DNA of 64,000 bases. It comes from Thiocystis violascens DSM 198 (GTDB lineage: Bacteria; Pseudomonadota; Gammaproteobacteria; Chromatiales; Chromatiaceae). The stretch is taken from assembly GCF_000227745.2 (NCBI RefSeq), contig NC_018012.1, forward strand, positions 4,213,412 to 4,277,411. Direction: 5' to 3'. Shown one piece after another: positions 22,750 through 31,113 of the stretch (position 1 is its first letter; every line of letters begins with the position of its first letter). The notes beneath the pieces were generated by a model. That model searched no databases and was not told the origin of the DNA. It worked only from the letters and a program-made list of their open reading frames with translations. The translations under genes were made by a program, and so were the position numbers.

Positions 22750-25700
22750 TCAGCATCCCGGACGATACCTTAGATCCAGCGTATAGGGATGCTCGCCCGC
22801 CGGCTCCTCGGGCGGCGGATCGATCACCCCTGGCGTATGCCCCATCAGCCGGAAGCGGGCGATGCGTCGACTCTCGGCTTCATAGCTGTTGACCGGGAAG
22901 TTGCTCTCGCTGCGGCCGCCGGGGTGGGCGACATAGTAGGTGCAGCCGCCCAGGCTGCGCCGGTTCCAGAGATCGACGATCTCGAAGACCAGCGGGCTGT
23001 GGGCCGGGATCGTTGGGTGCAGACCCGATGGCGGACTCCACGCCTTGAAGCGGATGCCGGCGACGAATTCGGCCTTGCGTCCGGTCGGGCGCAGCGGGAC
23101 GCGCCGACCGTTGCAGACCAGCACATGGCGGTCGCCGACCATGCCGTTGACCTTGACTTGCATGCGTTCCACCGAGCTGTCGACGAAGCGCGAGGTGCCT
23201 TGCGCGGTGACTTCCTCGCCCAGCACATGCCAGGGTTCGATGGCGGCGCGCAGTTCCATGTTGATGCCGTTCTCGGTGACGAGATCGCCGTAATGCGGGA
23301 AACGGAACTCGAAGAAGGGATCGAACCAGGCTGCGTCGATCGGATAGCCGGCGCGGCGCATGTCGCAGATCACGTCCTCGAAGTCCTGCCGCGCGAAATG
23401 CGGCAGGAGGAAGCGATCATGCAGCTCGGTGCCCCAGCGGATGGGTTTGCGGGCGTAGGGTTCTTTCCAGAAACGGGCGACCAGGGTACGCAGCAGCAGC
23501 AACTGCGCCAAGCTCATCTGATAATGCGGCGGCATCTCGAAGCCGCGGAACTCCACCAGACCCTGTCGGCCCGCCGAGGAGTCGGGCGAGTAGAGCTTGT
23601 CGATGCAGAACTCGGTGCGGTGGGTGTTGCCGGTGACGTCGGTCAGCAGATTGCGTAGCACCCGGTCGACGATCCAGGGCTGGGGGATCTCGCCGGTCGG
23701 CATCTGCTGGAAGGCGATATCCAGTTCGTAGAGCCGGTCGTCGCGCGCCTCGTCGACCCGTGGGGCCTGACTGGTGGGGCCGATGAACATGCCGGAGAAG
23801 AGATAGGACAGGCTCGGGTGATGCTGCCAGTAGGCGATCAGGCTCTGCACCAGATCGGGCTTGCGCAGCAGCGGGCTGTCCGCTGGCGTGGGGCCGCCGA
23901 GGGTGACATGGTTGCCGCCGCCGGTGCCGGTGTGGCGTCCGTCGAGCATGAACTTCTCGGTGCCGAGCCGGGCGAGCCGCGCCTCTTCGTAGAGGATGGC
24001 GGTGTCGCGCACCATGTCGTCCCAGCGTTCGGCCGGGTGGATGTTGACCTCGATGACGCCGGGGTCCGGGGTGACCGCGAGCTTCTGCAAGCGGAAATCC
24101 TTCGGCGGCTCATAGCCCTCGATGATGATCGGCAGCTTGAGTTCGGCGGCCGTGTCCTCGATGCACATCACCAGATCCAGCCAGTGCTCCAGATGGGTCA
24201 GCGGCGGCATGAAGCAGTAGAGCCGGCCCTCGCGCGGCTCGATGCAGAGCGCGGTACGGATCAGGTCGGGGTGCAGGTCGTCGGGCAGCGCGATCTGTTG
24301 GCGCACGTCCTGATGCGCGTGATCGGCGGGCGCGAGCCGTCCGTAACGCGCGGCCAGATCGCGCGGCTGCACGCCCTGTTCGCGGATGGTCTGGGGCGCC
24401 TGGGCCGGTTCGACCAGCCGGCTGTAGCGGCGGGCGACCTCGTCGAAGGGCGAGCGCAGCGGCGCGACCGGCTCGAAGGGGTTGCGTTCGGGCACCCGGT
24501 CCAGTTTGCTGTCCGGGACATAGGGCAGGGCATCCAGCGGGAGACGGAAGCCCATCGGCGAATCGCCGGGGATCAGAAAGAGGTTGCCGTCACGGAAGGT
24601 CCAGCGCCCGCTCTTCCAGCCCCCATCGATCCCGAAGCCCCACCAGCGCAACGGCAGCAGGTAGCCGGTGACTTTATCCAGCCCCTCGCTGAACAGCCGG
24701 GCGATGCGCTTGCGTTCGTTGGGGTCCTTGAGCTTGTTGTCGAGCGGATCGACGTTGACCGGCAGACGCGCCTCCTTCCAGAGGTAATACCAGACATCCT
24801 CGTGGGCCTTGTCGGCGTGGTCCGGATCGACGCCCAGATGGCGGGCGAGGGTGCGGATGAAGCGCTCGGCCTCGGCGGGGCCGTGACCGTAGCTGGTGTT
24901 CTCCAGCCCGAACAGATCGGGGTCGTGCCATACCGGCTCGCCGTCCTTGCGCCAGTAGCAGGACAGCGCCCAGCGCGGCAGTTGCTCGCCCGGATACCAT
25001 TTGCCCTGACCGATGTGCAGCAGTCCGCCGGGCGCGAAACGCTTTTTCAGCCGGCGCATCAGATCCTCGGCCAGCGGCTTCTTGGTCGGCCCCAGCGCGT
25101 CGATATTCCACTCGGCGCCGTCCATGTCGTCGATGGAGACGAAGGTGGGCTCGCCGCCCATGGTCAGACGCACGTCATTGGCCTTCAGCTCGGCGTCGAC
25201 CTGATGGCCGAGCGACTCGATCGACTCCCATTGCTCGGGCGTGTAAGGTTTGGTGACGCGCGGGTCTTCGTGGATGCGCGCGATCTCGTTATGGAAATAG
25301 AACTCCACCTCGCACTCGTCGGTCGCGCCGGTGATGGGCGCGGCGCTGCGCGGGGCGGGCGAGCAGGCGAGCGGGATATGACCCTCGCTGGCGAAGAGGC
25401 CGGAGGTGGGATCGAGCCCGATCCAGCCGGCGCCCGGCACATAGACCTCGGCCCAGGCGTGCAGGTCGGTGAAATCCTTCTCGGGGCCGGACGGACCGTC
25501 GAGCGACTTCACGTCCGCCGTCAACTGCACCAGATAGCCGGAGACGAAGCGTGCGGCCAGTCCAAGATGGCGCAGGATCTGCACCAAAAGCCAGCCGGTG
25601 TCGCGGCAGGAGCCCTTGCCGGTGCCCAGGGTCTGTTCGCAGGTCTGCACGCCCGGCTCCAGGCGGATGACATAGCCGATGTCCTGCTGAAGGCGCTGGT

Positions 25701-26145
25701 TGAGGTCGACCAGGAAATAGACGGTCTCGCGCTTGGTGCGGTCGACATCCTTCAGCCATTTTTTCAGCAGCGGGCCGTCCTCGGTGATCTCCAGATAGGG
25801 CGCCAGTTCCTTGCGCAGCTCGGGGTCGTACTCGAAGGGATAATAAAACGCGTAATCTTCCAGAAAGAAATCAAAGGGATTGATGGTGATCATCTCGGCG
25901 ATCACATCGACCTCGACCGAGAGTTTCCGGGTCTTTTCCGGGAAGACCAAGCGGGCCAGATAGTTGCCGTAGGCGTCCTGCTGCCAGTTGATGAAGTGTT
26001 CCGCCGGTTCGACCTTGAGCGAATAGGAGCGGATCGCCGTGCGGCAGTGCGGCGCGGGGCGCAGACGCACGACATGGGGCGAGAGGTTGACCGAGCGATC
26101 GAAGTGATATTCGGTCTTGTGGTTCAGGGCAACCAAAATCGACAT
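22750..26145 (-). CDS. Transglutaminase-like protein with DUF2126 domain
   Basis: 1131 residues. Residues 1-300 are a transglutaminase-like unit: N-terminal bundle (LNHKTEYHFDRSVNLSPHVV) and a full Cys-His-Asp triad in GTGKGSCRDTGWLLVQILRH, DFTDLHAWAEVYVPGAGW and GLDPTSGLFASEGHIPLA. The remaining 830 residues are DUF2126 (VRLTMGGEPTFVSIDDMDGA, GQGKWYPGEQLPRWALSCYW, GRHTGTGGGNHVTLGGPTPA), resembling the circularly permuted ATP-grasp/GCS2-like partners of these enzymes. The family is linked to peptide or amide-bond modification, but the substrate is unknown. Usual companions (DUF403, a second ATP-grasp protein) are absent here. The ATG at 26145 is preferred to the longer frame. Confidence 0.88.
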   Translation of the reverse strand: MSILVALNHKTEYHFDRSVNLSPHVVRLRPAPHCRTAIRSYSLKVEPAEHFINWQQDAYGNYLARLVFPEKTRKLSVEVDVIAEMITINPFDFFLEDYAFYYPFEYDPELRKELAPYLEITEDGPLLKKWLKDVDRTKRETVYFLVDLNQRLQQDIGYVIRLEPGVQTCEQTLGTGKGSCRDTGWLLVQILRHLGLAARFVSGYLVQLTADVKSLDGPSGPEKDFTDLHAWAEVYVPGAGWIGLDPTSGLFASEGHIPLACSPAPRSAAPITGATDECEVEFYFHNEIARIHEDPRVTKPYTPEQWESIESLGHQVDAELKANDVRLTMGGEPTFVSIDDMDGAEWNIDALGPTKKPLAEDLMRRLKKRFAPGGLLHIGQGKWYPGEQLPRWALSCYWRKDGEPVWHDPDLFGLENTSYGHGPAEAERFIRTLARHLGVDPDHADKAHEDVWYYLWKEARLPVNVDPLDNKLKDPNERKRIARLFSEGLDKVTGYLLPLRWWGFGIDGGWKSGRWTFRDGNLFLIPGDSPMGFRLPLDALPYVPDSKLDRVPERNPFEPVAPLRSPFDEVARRYSRLVEPAQAPQTIREQGVQPRDLAARYGRLAPADHAHQDVRQQIALPDDLHPDLIRTALCIEPREGRLYCFMPPLTHLEHWLDLVMCIEDTAAELKLPIIIEGYEPPKDFRLQKLAVTPDPGVIEVNIHPAERWDDMVRDTAILYEEARLARLGTEKFMLDGRHTGTGGGNHVTLGGPTPADSPLLRKPDLVQSLIAYWQHHPSLSYLFSGMFIGPTSQAPRVDEARDDRLYELDIAFQQMPTGEIPQPWIVDRVLRNLLTDVTGNTHRTEFCIDKLYSPDSSAGRQGLVEFRGFEMPPHYQMSLAQLLLLRTLVARFWKEPYARKPIRWGTELHDRFLLPHFARQDFEDVICDMRRAGYPIDAAWFDPFFEFRFPHYGDLVTENGINMELRAAIEPWHVLGEEVTAQGTSRFVDSSVERMQVKVNGMVGDRHVLVCNGRRVPLRPTGRKAEFVAGIRFKAWSPPSGLHPTIPAHSPLVFEIVDLWNRRSLGGCTYYVAHPGGRSESNFPVNSYEAESRRIARFRLMGHTPGVIDPPPEEPAGEHPYTLDLRYRPGC

Positions 26146-26305
26146 CTGGGGTGAATTCCTTGGCTTGAGTTGGGAGAGATAAGCAAAAAAAATGCCGCTG
26201 CTGGCGTGGCGGTTGGAGTCAGGCGGTGCTTGGGGTCTTAAGATCCCACAAAAGCCCGCGCCTGTCTCCTTATCCCAGGGGCGATGCTCGCGTGGGCGCA
26301 TGGCT

Positions 26306-26447
26306 TAAGGTGATTGATCCTACCCGTAGGAGCCCGCTTGCGGGCGACGTGACCCGCCAGGCTGCCTTCCGTGTGCCCAACCGTCGCCCGCAAGCGGGTT
26401 CCTACGGGGTTTGACGCTTGGTCAAGTCATTTCCGGAAATCACCTTA
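26306..26447. repeat. R1 dispersed MITE-like element, copy 2
   Basis: 142 bp, with 10-bp perfect terminal inverted repeats TAAGGTGATT (26306-26315) and AATCACCTTA (26438-26447). Internal arms GTAGGAGCCCGCTTGCGGGC and a complement fold into a long stem. It matches copy 1 (2773-2924) in inverted orientation. The last three bases are the TAA stop of the transporter gene 26445-27692. Confidence 0.85.
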
Positions 26448-27692
26448 GCCGTCCAGTCGCTGTCCCAGCCACAATGCGAGGGCCGCGATCGCCAACGTCG
26501 CCAATGTCACCGGCACGCCGATACGCGCGTGGCCGCGCCAGTCGATGCGGATGCCCCGCCGATCGGCGGCCTGGATGACGATGATGTTGGCGATACTGCC
26601 GACAATCAGCAGATTGCCCGCCAGCGTACTCGACAGCGCCAGCAGCGGGCCGCTGATCGGGTCGGTCGCCACGGGCAGCAGGAGCATGACCGCCGGGACA
26701 TTGGAGACCAGATTGCTGAGCAGGAAACTGGTCACGAAGAGTGGTGTCGGCGCGTGCAAATCGACGCCCTGGGTCGCCAGCGCGGCGACGGCCTGGGCGG
26801 GCAGGCCGGTTTGTTGCAGTGCGTGATTGACGATGAAAAGGCCGATGAACAGTACCAGCAATTGCCAGTCCACCAGCCCCAGCATGCGGAACGAATGCAG
26901 TCGTCGGCTGGTCAGCAGGAGCGCGGCCCCGGCCAGCGCCATCAGCGCGCGCGGCCAGGGGATGAAGAGAAAACCGGCGAACAGCACCGTCGCGACCGTC
27001 AGCCCCTTGATGCTTTGCCAGCGGTTGAGCGTGGGCCAGTGTTCGGCGGTGCGTTCGTGTGTCGGCGGTTCTGGCGGCGACGCCCGAAGTTGCCAGCGTC
27101 CTCGGGTGAGTCCCGCGACGATGCCCCAGGTGACGATCAGTCCCAGCATCACTGGAATGGCGGCGACGAGCAGATACTCGGCGAACGACAGCGCCAGGGT
27201 CTCGCCGATCAGCATGTTTTGCGGGTTGCCGATGAGGGTCGCCGCCGAGCCGACATTGGCGGCGCAGGCGAGGCTCAGCAGGTAGGGGATGGGGTCGAGT
27301 CGCCGGTCAAGACAGACCTCCACCAGCACCGGCGCCATGGCGAGACAGACGATGTCATTGCTGAAGACCGCCGACAAACCGGCGGCGACGGCGATCAGCG
27401 CGCCCAGCAGCGCGGGCGGCGACAGGTCGAGCCGGCCCAGCCGCCCGACCGCCCAGCCGTAAAAACCGCCGAGTCGCAGTTGCGCCGAGATCACCATGAA
27501 GGAAAACAGTAGCGCCAGCGTCGGCAGGTGAATGGCCCGCCAGACCTGATCCATGGGGACGGTTTCCGATGCCACCAGCGCGATCGCGCCCAACAGCACC
27601 ACGCCGGTGCGGTCCAGTTGCAGGAAGGGCAGACCGCCGAGGAGCATGCCCAGATAGACCAGCAGGAAGACCGTGACGACGAAAAAAGTCAT
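26445..27692 (-). CDS. SLC13/ArsB-type anion transporter
   Basis: 415 residues with about eleven membrane segments. Features of the ion-transporter superfamily: FSNDIVCLAMAPVLVEVCLD after the first half, NVGSAATLIGNPQNMLIGE (hairpin with the NPQN substrate motif) and SNLVSNVPAVMLLLPVATD with STLAGNLLIVGSIANIIVIQ in the second half, the inverted-repeat architecture of CitM/ArsB/SLC13 proteins. Substrate cannot be read from sequence; dicarboxylate, arsenite or sulfate are possible. The stop codon lies in the end of a repeat element, so the native C-terminus may have been altered. Confidence 0.82.
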   Translation of the reverse strand: MTFFVVTVFLLVYLGMLLGGLPFLQLDRTGVVLLGAIALVASETVPMDQVWRAIHLPTLALLFSFMVISAQLRLGGFYGWAVGRLGRLDLSPPALLGALIAVAAGLSAVFSNDIVCLAMAPVLVEVCLDRRLDPIPYLLSLACAANVGSAATLIGNPQNMLIGETLALSFAEYLLVAAIPVMLGLIVTWGIVAGLTRGRWQLRASPPEPPTHERTAEHWPTLNRWQSIKGLTVATVLFAGFLFIPWPRALMALAGAALLLTSRRLHSFRMLGLVDWQLLVLFIGLFIVNHALQQTGLPAQAVAALATQGVDLHAPTPLFVTSFLLSNLVSNVPAVMLLLPVATDPISGPLLALSSTLAGNLLIVGSIANIIVIQAADRRGIRIDWRGHARIGVPVTLATLAIAALALWLGQRLDG

Positions 27693-27743
27693 GGGTGGGC
27701 GGTTGAATCCGCAAGTCGTCTTTGAAATGCAATCGCCGCAAGT

Positions 27744-27944
27744 CTAATGATGGGTATCGTGTGCGTCGGATGGCGGCGGATCCTCGCTCGGGTCATCCGC
27801 GCAATCGCTGATCCGGTGATTTTCTTCCAGCCAGTCGCCGAGATCGATCAGACGGCAGCGTTTGCTGCAGAAGGGACGCCAGGTCGAGGTTTCGGTCCAT
27901 TCCACCGGCTTTCCGCAATGGGGACAGGCAACGATCGTAGCCAT
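27744..27944 (-). CDS. yacG: DNA gyrase inhibitor YacG
   Basis: 66 residues. The zinc-binding four-cysteine motif is intact: CPHCGKPVEW near the start and FCSKRCRLIDLGDWLEENH. In E. coli YacG binds GyrB and inhibits gyrase. The acidic C-terminal tail (DDPSEDPPPSDAHD) is typical. It follows zapD with a two-base gap, the conserved zapD-yacG order. The ATG at 27944 is chosen over an upstream start inside zapD. Confidence 0.93.
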   Translation of the reverse strand: MATIVACPHCGKPVEWTETSTWRPFCSKRCRLIDLGDWLEENHRISDCADDPSEDPPPSDAHDTHH

Positions 27945-27946
27945 GG

Positions 27947-28714
27947 TTACAACACGCAACAGGTGAGTTTGAAGGAGACGTCATCGCAACGCTGGGCGGG
28001 GCGGCCGCTGGATTCGATCGCCATGAACCGGATGCTGAAGCGGTTTTTATGTCCGCTGATCTCGGGGTAGAGCGCCTCGGAGGCGTCGAGTCCGACGCGC
28101 AGCATCTGCGCCGATGCATCGAGATCCAACGCCTCTTGAAAGAAGCCCCCCTCGGCCAAGACCCGGCGCGGCGCGGTGCTGCCCCGAATCAGGGAGAGCG
28201 CGAGATCGATGGCGCTGAAGGCTGGCGTGAGGTCAAGCAGCCAATGGTCGAAGCGCGTCTGACGTATCTCGGGAGGTTGGATCAGCCAGAAATGGTAGTG
28301 CGGCAGGTCGAAGCTGCAGGCGCCGCCAGGAATGCTGCTGCGTTGAGCGATGGCCTTGAGAAAGTCGTCCTCGCGGGCCGTCTGACCAATGGGGCTGCCG
28401 ATGTGTCGGACGCCGTCGATCGCATCGTCAAGGTCGCTCAGCACCTGTTCGAGCGCCTTGGGGTCGACGCCGGGCTTGTCGGCGAGCCGATGGATGGCGC
28501 CGATATGATGTTCAAGCTCCTTGAGAATTTCGTTCTTGATGTCCGAGCGTGCCGTGATGGCGACGATCTCCAGCAAGGCATCGATCGCGGCCCGCGTGGC
28601 GGAGGGGTCGAATTGACGGACGAAATGCTCGAATCGCTCGAACAGATGTTCGAGCCGCAGAAAGATTCGGATGCGTTCGTTAAGCGGATGTTCGAAGGTG
28701 ATCGATGTGGACAC
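27947..28714 (-). CDS. zapD: Cell division protein ZapD
   Basis: 255 residues. ITFEHPLNERIRIFLRLEHL and FEHFVRQFDPSATRAAIDAL are the conserved ZapD (YacF, DUF1342) start; the C-terminal beta domain includes HYHFWLIQPPEIRQTRFDHW and NRFSIRFMAIESSGRPAQ. ZapD crosslinks FtsZ filaments at the division ring. It is adjacent to yacG as in many gammaproteobacteria, where pilD and coaE usually lie upstream; those are not present here. Confidence 0.93.
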   Translation of the reverse strand: MSTSITFEHPLNERIRIFLRLEHLFERFEHFVRQFDPSATRAAIDALLEIVAITARSDIKNEILKELEHHIGAIHRLADKPGVDPKALEQVLSDLDDAIDGVRHIGSPIGQTAREDDFLKAIAQRSSIPGGACSFDLPHYHFWLIQPPEIRQTRFDHWLLDLTPAFSAIDLALSLIRGSTAPRRVLAEGGFFQEALDLDASAQMLRVGLDASEALYPEISGHKNRFSIRFMAIESSGRPAQRCDDVSFKLTCCVL

Positions 28715-28859
28715 GTTGATGTCTCAAGTGTGGTCGGGATGCGCGTCGATTTGATGCGGATCACGCGCCGGCCGATCCGCGGCTCGATGGCCGGAAGGCT
28801 TGCGCGCGATTGGATTGCTTGAATTCTCGCGGTTTTCCCGCGCGATGTCACGAGCCCCA

Positions 28860-30908
28860 TCAGCCCAGACGCAATGTCCGTTTGTAGAAGTCCGGGATGG
28901 CGTCCGGGTCGGTCGTCATCAGAATGTGGTCGAGTAGTCTGGCCGGCACGCGGCCCTGGCGGCCCATTTCGGCGAGTTGCAGACGCAGGCCCTCCCAATA
29001 GAAATCGCCGCCCGAGCCGTCGAAAAAGACCACCGGACTGGTCTCGATGACGCCGAGTTTCATGTCGGTCAGGGTGAGTCCGACCTCTTCCAGCGTGCCG
29101 ACCCCGCCCACCAGAAAGAGATGAAAGCTGGCGATCTCGAACCAGCGCTGGCGGGCCTGACGGCTGCGCGCCTGAAAGGTCTGGTAGAACTCGGCGGTCT
29201 GGTTGAGTTCCTGGTCGATGGTCTCGATGAAGCTCGATCCGACCATCAGTCCAAGTTTGTGAGCGGCGTCCGTGACCTGCTGCATGGCGCCCGGTCCGCC
29301 GCCGGTCAGAATGCCGATGTCGCTGCCGAACAGGTTTTTCAGATTGCCGAGCAGACGTTCGATTTGGTGGGCGGCGTTATCGTTCAAGGGTTTGACCGAG
29401 CCATAGATGGCGAAGATCAGGCAGGAGCGGAAACGGTCGACCTTGTCCGGCGTGGTGAAATAGCCGCGCAAGCCCCGGAAGACATGCCGAACGACTTGGC
29501 CGCGCGATTCGTTGCACCAGAAGACCTCCAGCCCCAGACCCTCGTAATCGGCCAGTCGGCCATGGTCGCGCGAGGAGAGGAAGGGGCCATGCTCGAAGGA
29601 GGCGCGCCGGAAGACGATGCGGGCGACGCGCTGACGCAGGGCGGCGGCGCAGATCTCGGTGTGCTCGATCAGATTCGGGAAATAGCCGAGCAGCAGGGTC
29701 GCGCGCGCGCCGTCCGGCAGATCCGCCAGGATGCGCGTCCCGTACTCGGTGCGCAGGTGCAGATCCAGCCCCTCGGCCACCAGGCCCGCCGCCAGATCGG
29801 TGCCCCCGCGCGGATCGCGCGGTTCGCGCGGCTGGGTCCAGACCTGATCGGGGTCCGCTCCATCCAATAAGGCGCGCGGCTCGCGGGAAACGGCCATCAT
29901 CCGATGCGAATAGCGGTCAGTGACCGGGCTCGCCTCCAGTCGGTCGAAAATCGCCAGCAGCGACTTGCAGGCAATGTCACCGCTCGCTCCAATGAGATGA
30001 GACAGAGCGCTTGTTTCGCTGTCGGTCGCGGTTGACAGTGGCGCCGTGGGGATGCCGTGGCCATGCCAGTATCGGGGCTTGGGCTTGAGCAGGATCGCCT
30101 CGTGCACCGAGGCCGCGACGCTCGGATTGATGATGAGCTGCTCGGTGCGATTGACGAATTCCAGATACACATTGGTGCCGCGCGTGGAGACCGGGTCGAG
30201 GACCGTGGCCTGGAGATGGAAGCCCAGCGAATCGTCCAGGTTGCGCAGCACCACGTAGTGACGGTGCAGGAACATGGAACAGGCGGTCACCAGACCGTCC
30301 TTGGGCAACAGCTCGATATGGTCGACCGCTTCGCGGATTTGCAGCCGGTTGAGCAGATCCTTGCCGTCCGCGTGGGTCGCGATGGCGGTGACCTCCTCGG
30401 GGGTCAGTGGTTTCTGGAAGCGAAAGATCTGACGTTGCGGGCGCAGAATCAGATAACCGTTGCCGTCGAGCGAGAATCCGGCCGGGACTTGCAGCGCGTT
30501 CTCGCGAATCAGCCGATGGATGTCCGACGAACCGAGCCGATTGTCCGTCGGACAGAACACCAGCCGGCCGACCCGCAGTCCGGGCACCACGATGCGTTCC
30601 AGATGCGGCGCGATGCCATAGGAGTGGATGGCGGCGGCGATGTGCAGTTGGAGGTCGCAGTGATGACTGTTGAAACTGGGGGCGCCGAGCGGGAGGATAT
30701 TGATCCCCATGCGCGCCAGCCGGCTGCGCGCCGCGAAGACCAGGTCCGCTTCGCGATCGCCGACGAGGTCGCGAAAGGCTGTCGAGATGGCGAAACGCGC
30801 CGTGACGACGAAACCGACGTCGTCCGTGTCGAGCAGAGCGGTGATCCAGCCGTCGCCGGTCTCGGGTGTCGCGTACATCGTTGGTGTCTCGGAATCGCGG
30901 TTGGTCAT
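28860..30908 (-). CDS. LOG-family (Lonely-guy-like) nucleotide-binding protein with long N-terminal extension
   Basis: 682 residues. The last 260 contain a LOG/PpnN Rossmann domain: DIGILTGGGPGAMQQVTDAA and FHLFLVGGVGTLEEVGLT, the latter matching PGGxGTxxE except for valine in place of the first proline. LOG enzymes release the base from nucleoside monophosphates. The N-terminal 400 residues (for example VVTARFAISTAFRDLVGDRE and GINILPLGAPSFNSHHCDLQ) match nothing I recognise, and the protein is much longer than PpnN of E. coli (about 450). The start ATG at 30908 is the most upstream plausible one; 30878 is an alternative. Divergent from the patatin gene. Confidence 0.72.
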   Translation of the reverse strand: MTNRDSETPTMYATPETGDGWITALLDTDDVGFVVTARFAISTAFRDLVGDREADLVFAARSRLARMGINILPLGAPSFNSHHCDLQLHIAAAIHSYGIAPHLERIVVPGLRVGRLVFCPTDNRLGSSDIHRLIRENALQVPAGFSLDGNGYLILRPQRQIFRFQKPLTPEEVTAIATHADGKDLLNRLQIREAVDHIELLPKDGLVTACSMFLHRHYVVLRNLDDSLGFHLQATVLDPVSTRGTNVYLEFVNRTEQLIINPSVAASVHEAILLKPKPRYWHGHGIPTAPLSTATDSETSALSHLIGASGDIACKSLLAIFDRLEASPVTDRYSHRMMAVSREPRALLDGADPDQVWTQPREPRDPRGGTDLAAGLVAEGLDLHLRTEYGTRILADLPDGARATLLLGYFPNLIEHTEICAAALRQRVARIVFRRASFEHGPFLSSRDHGRLADYEGLGLEVFWCNESRGQVVRHVFRGLRGYFTTPDKVDRFRSCLIFAIYGSVKPLNDNAAHQIERLLGNLKNLFGSDIGILTGGGPGAMQQVTDAAHKLGLMVGSSFIETIDQELNQTAEFYQTFQARSRQARQRWFEIASFHLFLVGGVGTLEEVGLTLTDMKLGVIETSPVVFFDGSGGDFYWEGLRLQLAEMGRQGRVPARLLDHILMTTDPDAIPDFYKRTLRLG

Positions 30909-31113
30909 GGGATCTAGATGCGCCAGAATAGCGAGCGTATCACAAGGGTCGATCCCGTTGATGACCGGAGCGGTCCGAGTTGTCGCCAGCGTCTGGATGT
31001 CGCAGCGTCGATCGGTGCGCGGTTGCCGGTATGATATGTATCCCGCTGGGGCCGTCGTGTCGATCGATACGCGCCGCTGCCCCTTTACTCCGCTGGATTC
31101 TGACGAGGCTCTC

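Noticed and set aside
23818..26154. A 778-codon plus-strand frame opposite the transglutaminase gene
   Set aside because: Antisense to a gene with a full catalytic triad and known domains; the shadow protein has no recognisable pattern.
30909..31113. N-terminal extension of the patatin protein from 30670
   Set aside because: It runs antisense through the LOG gene and would bury the signal peptide that starts at 31114.
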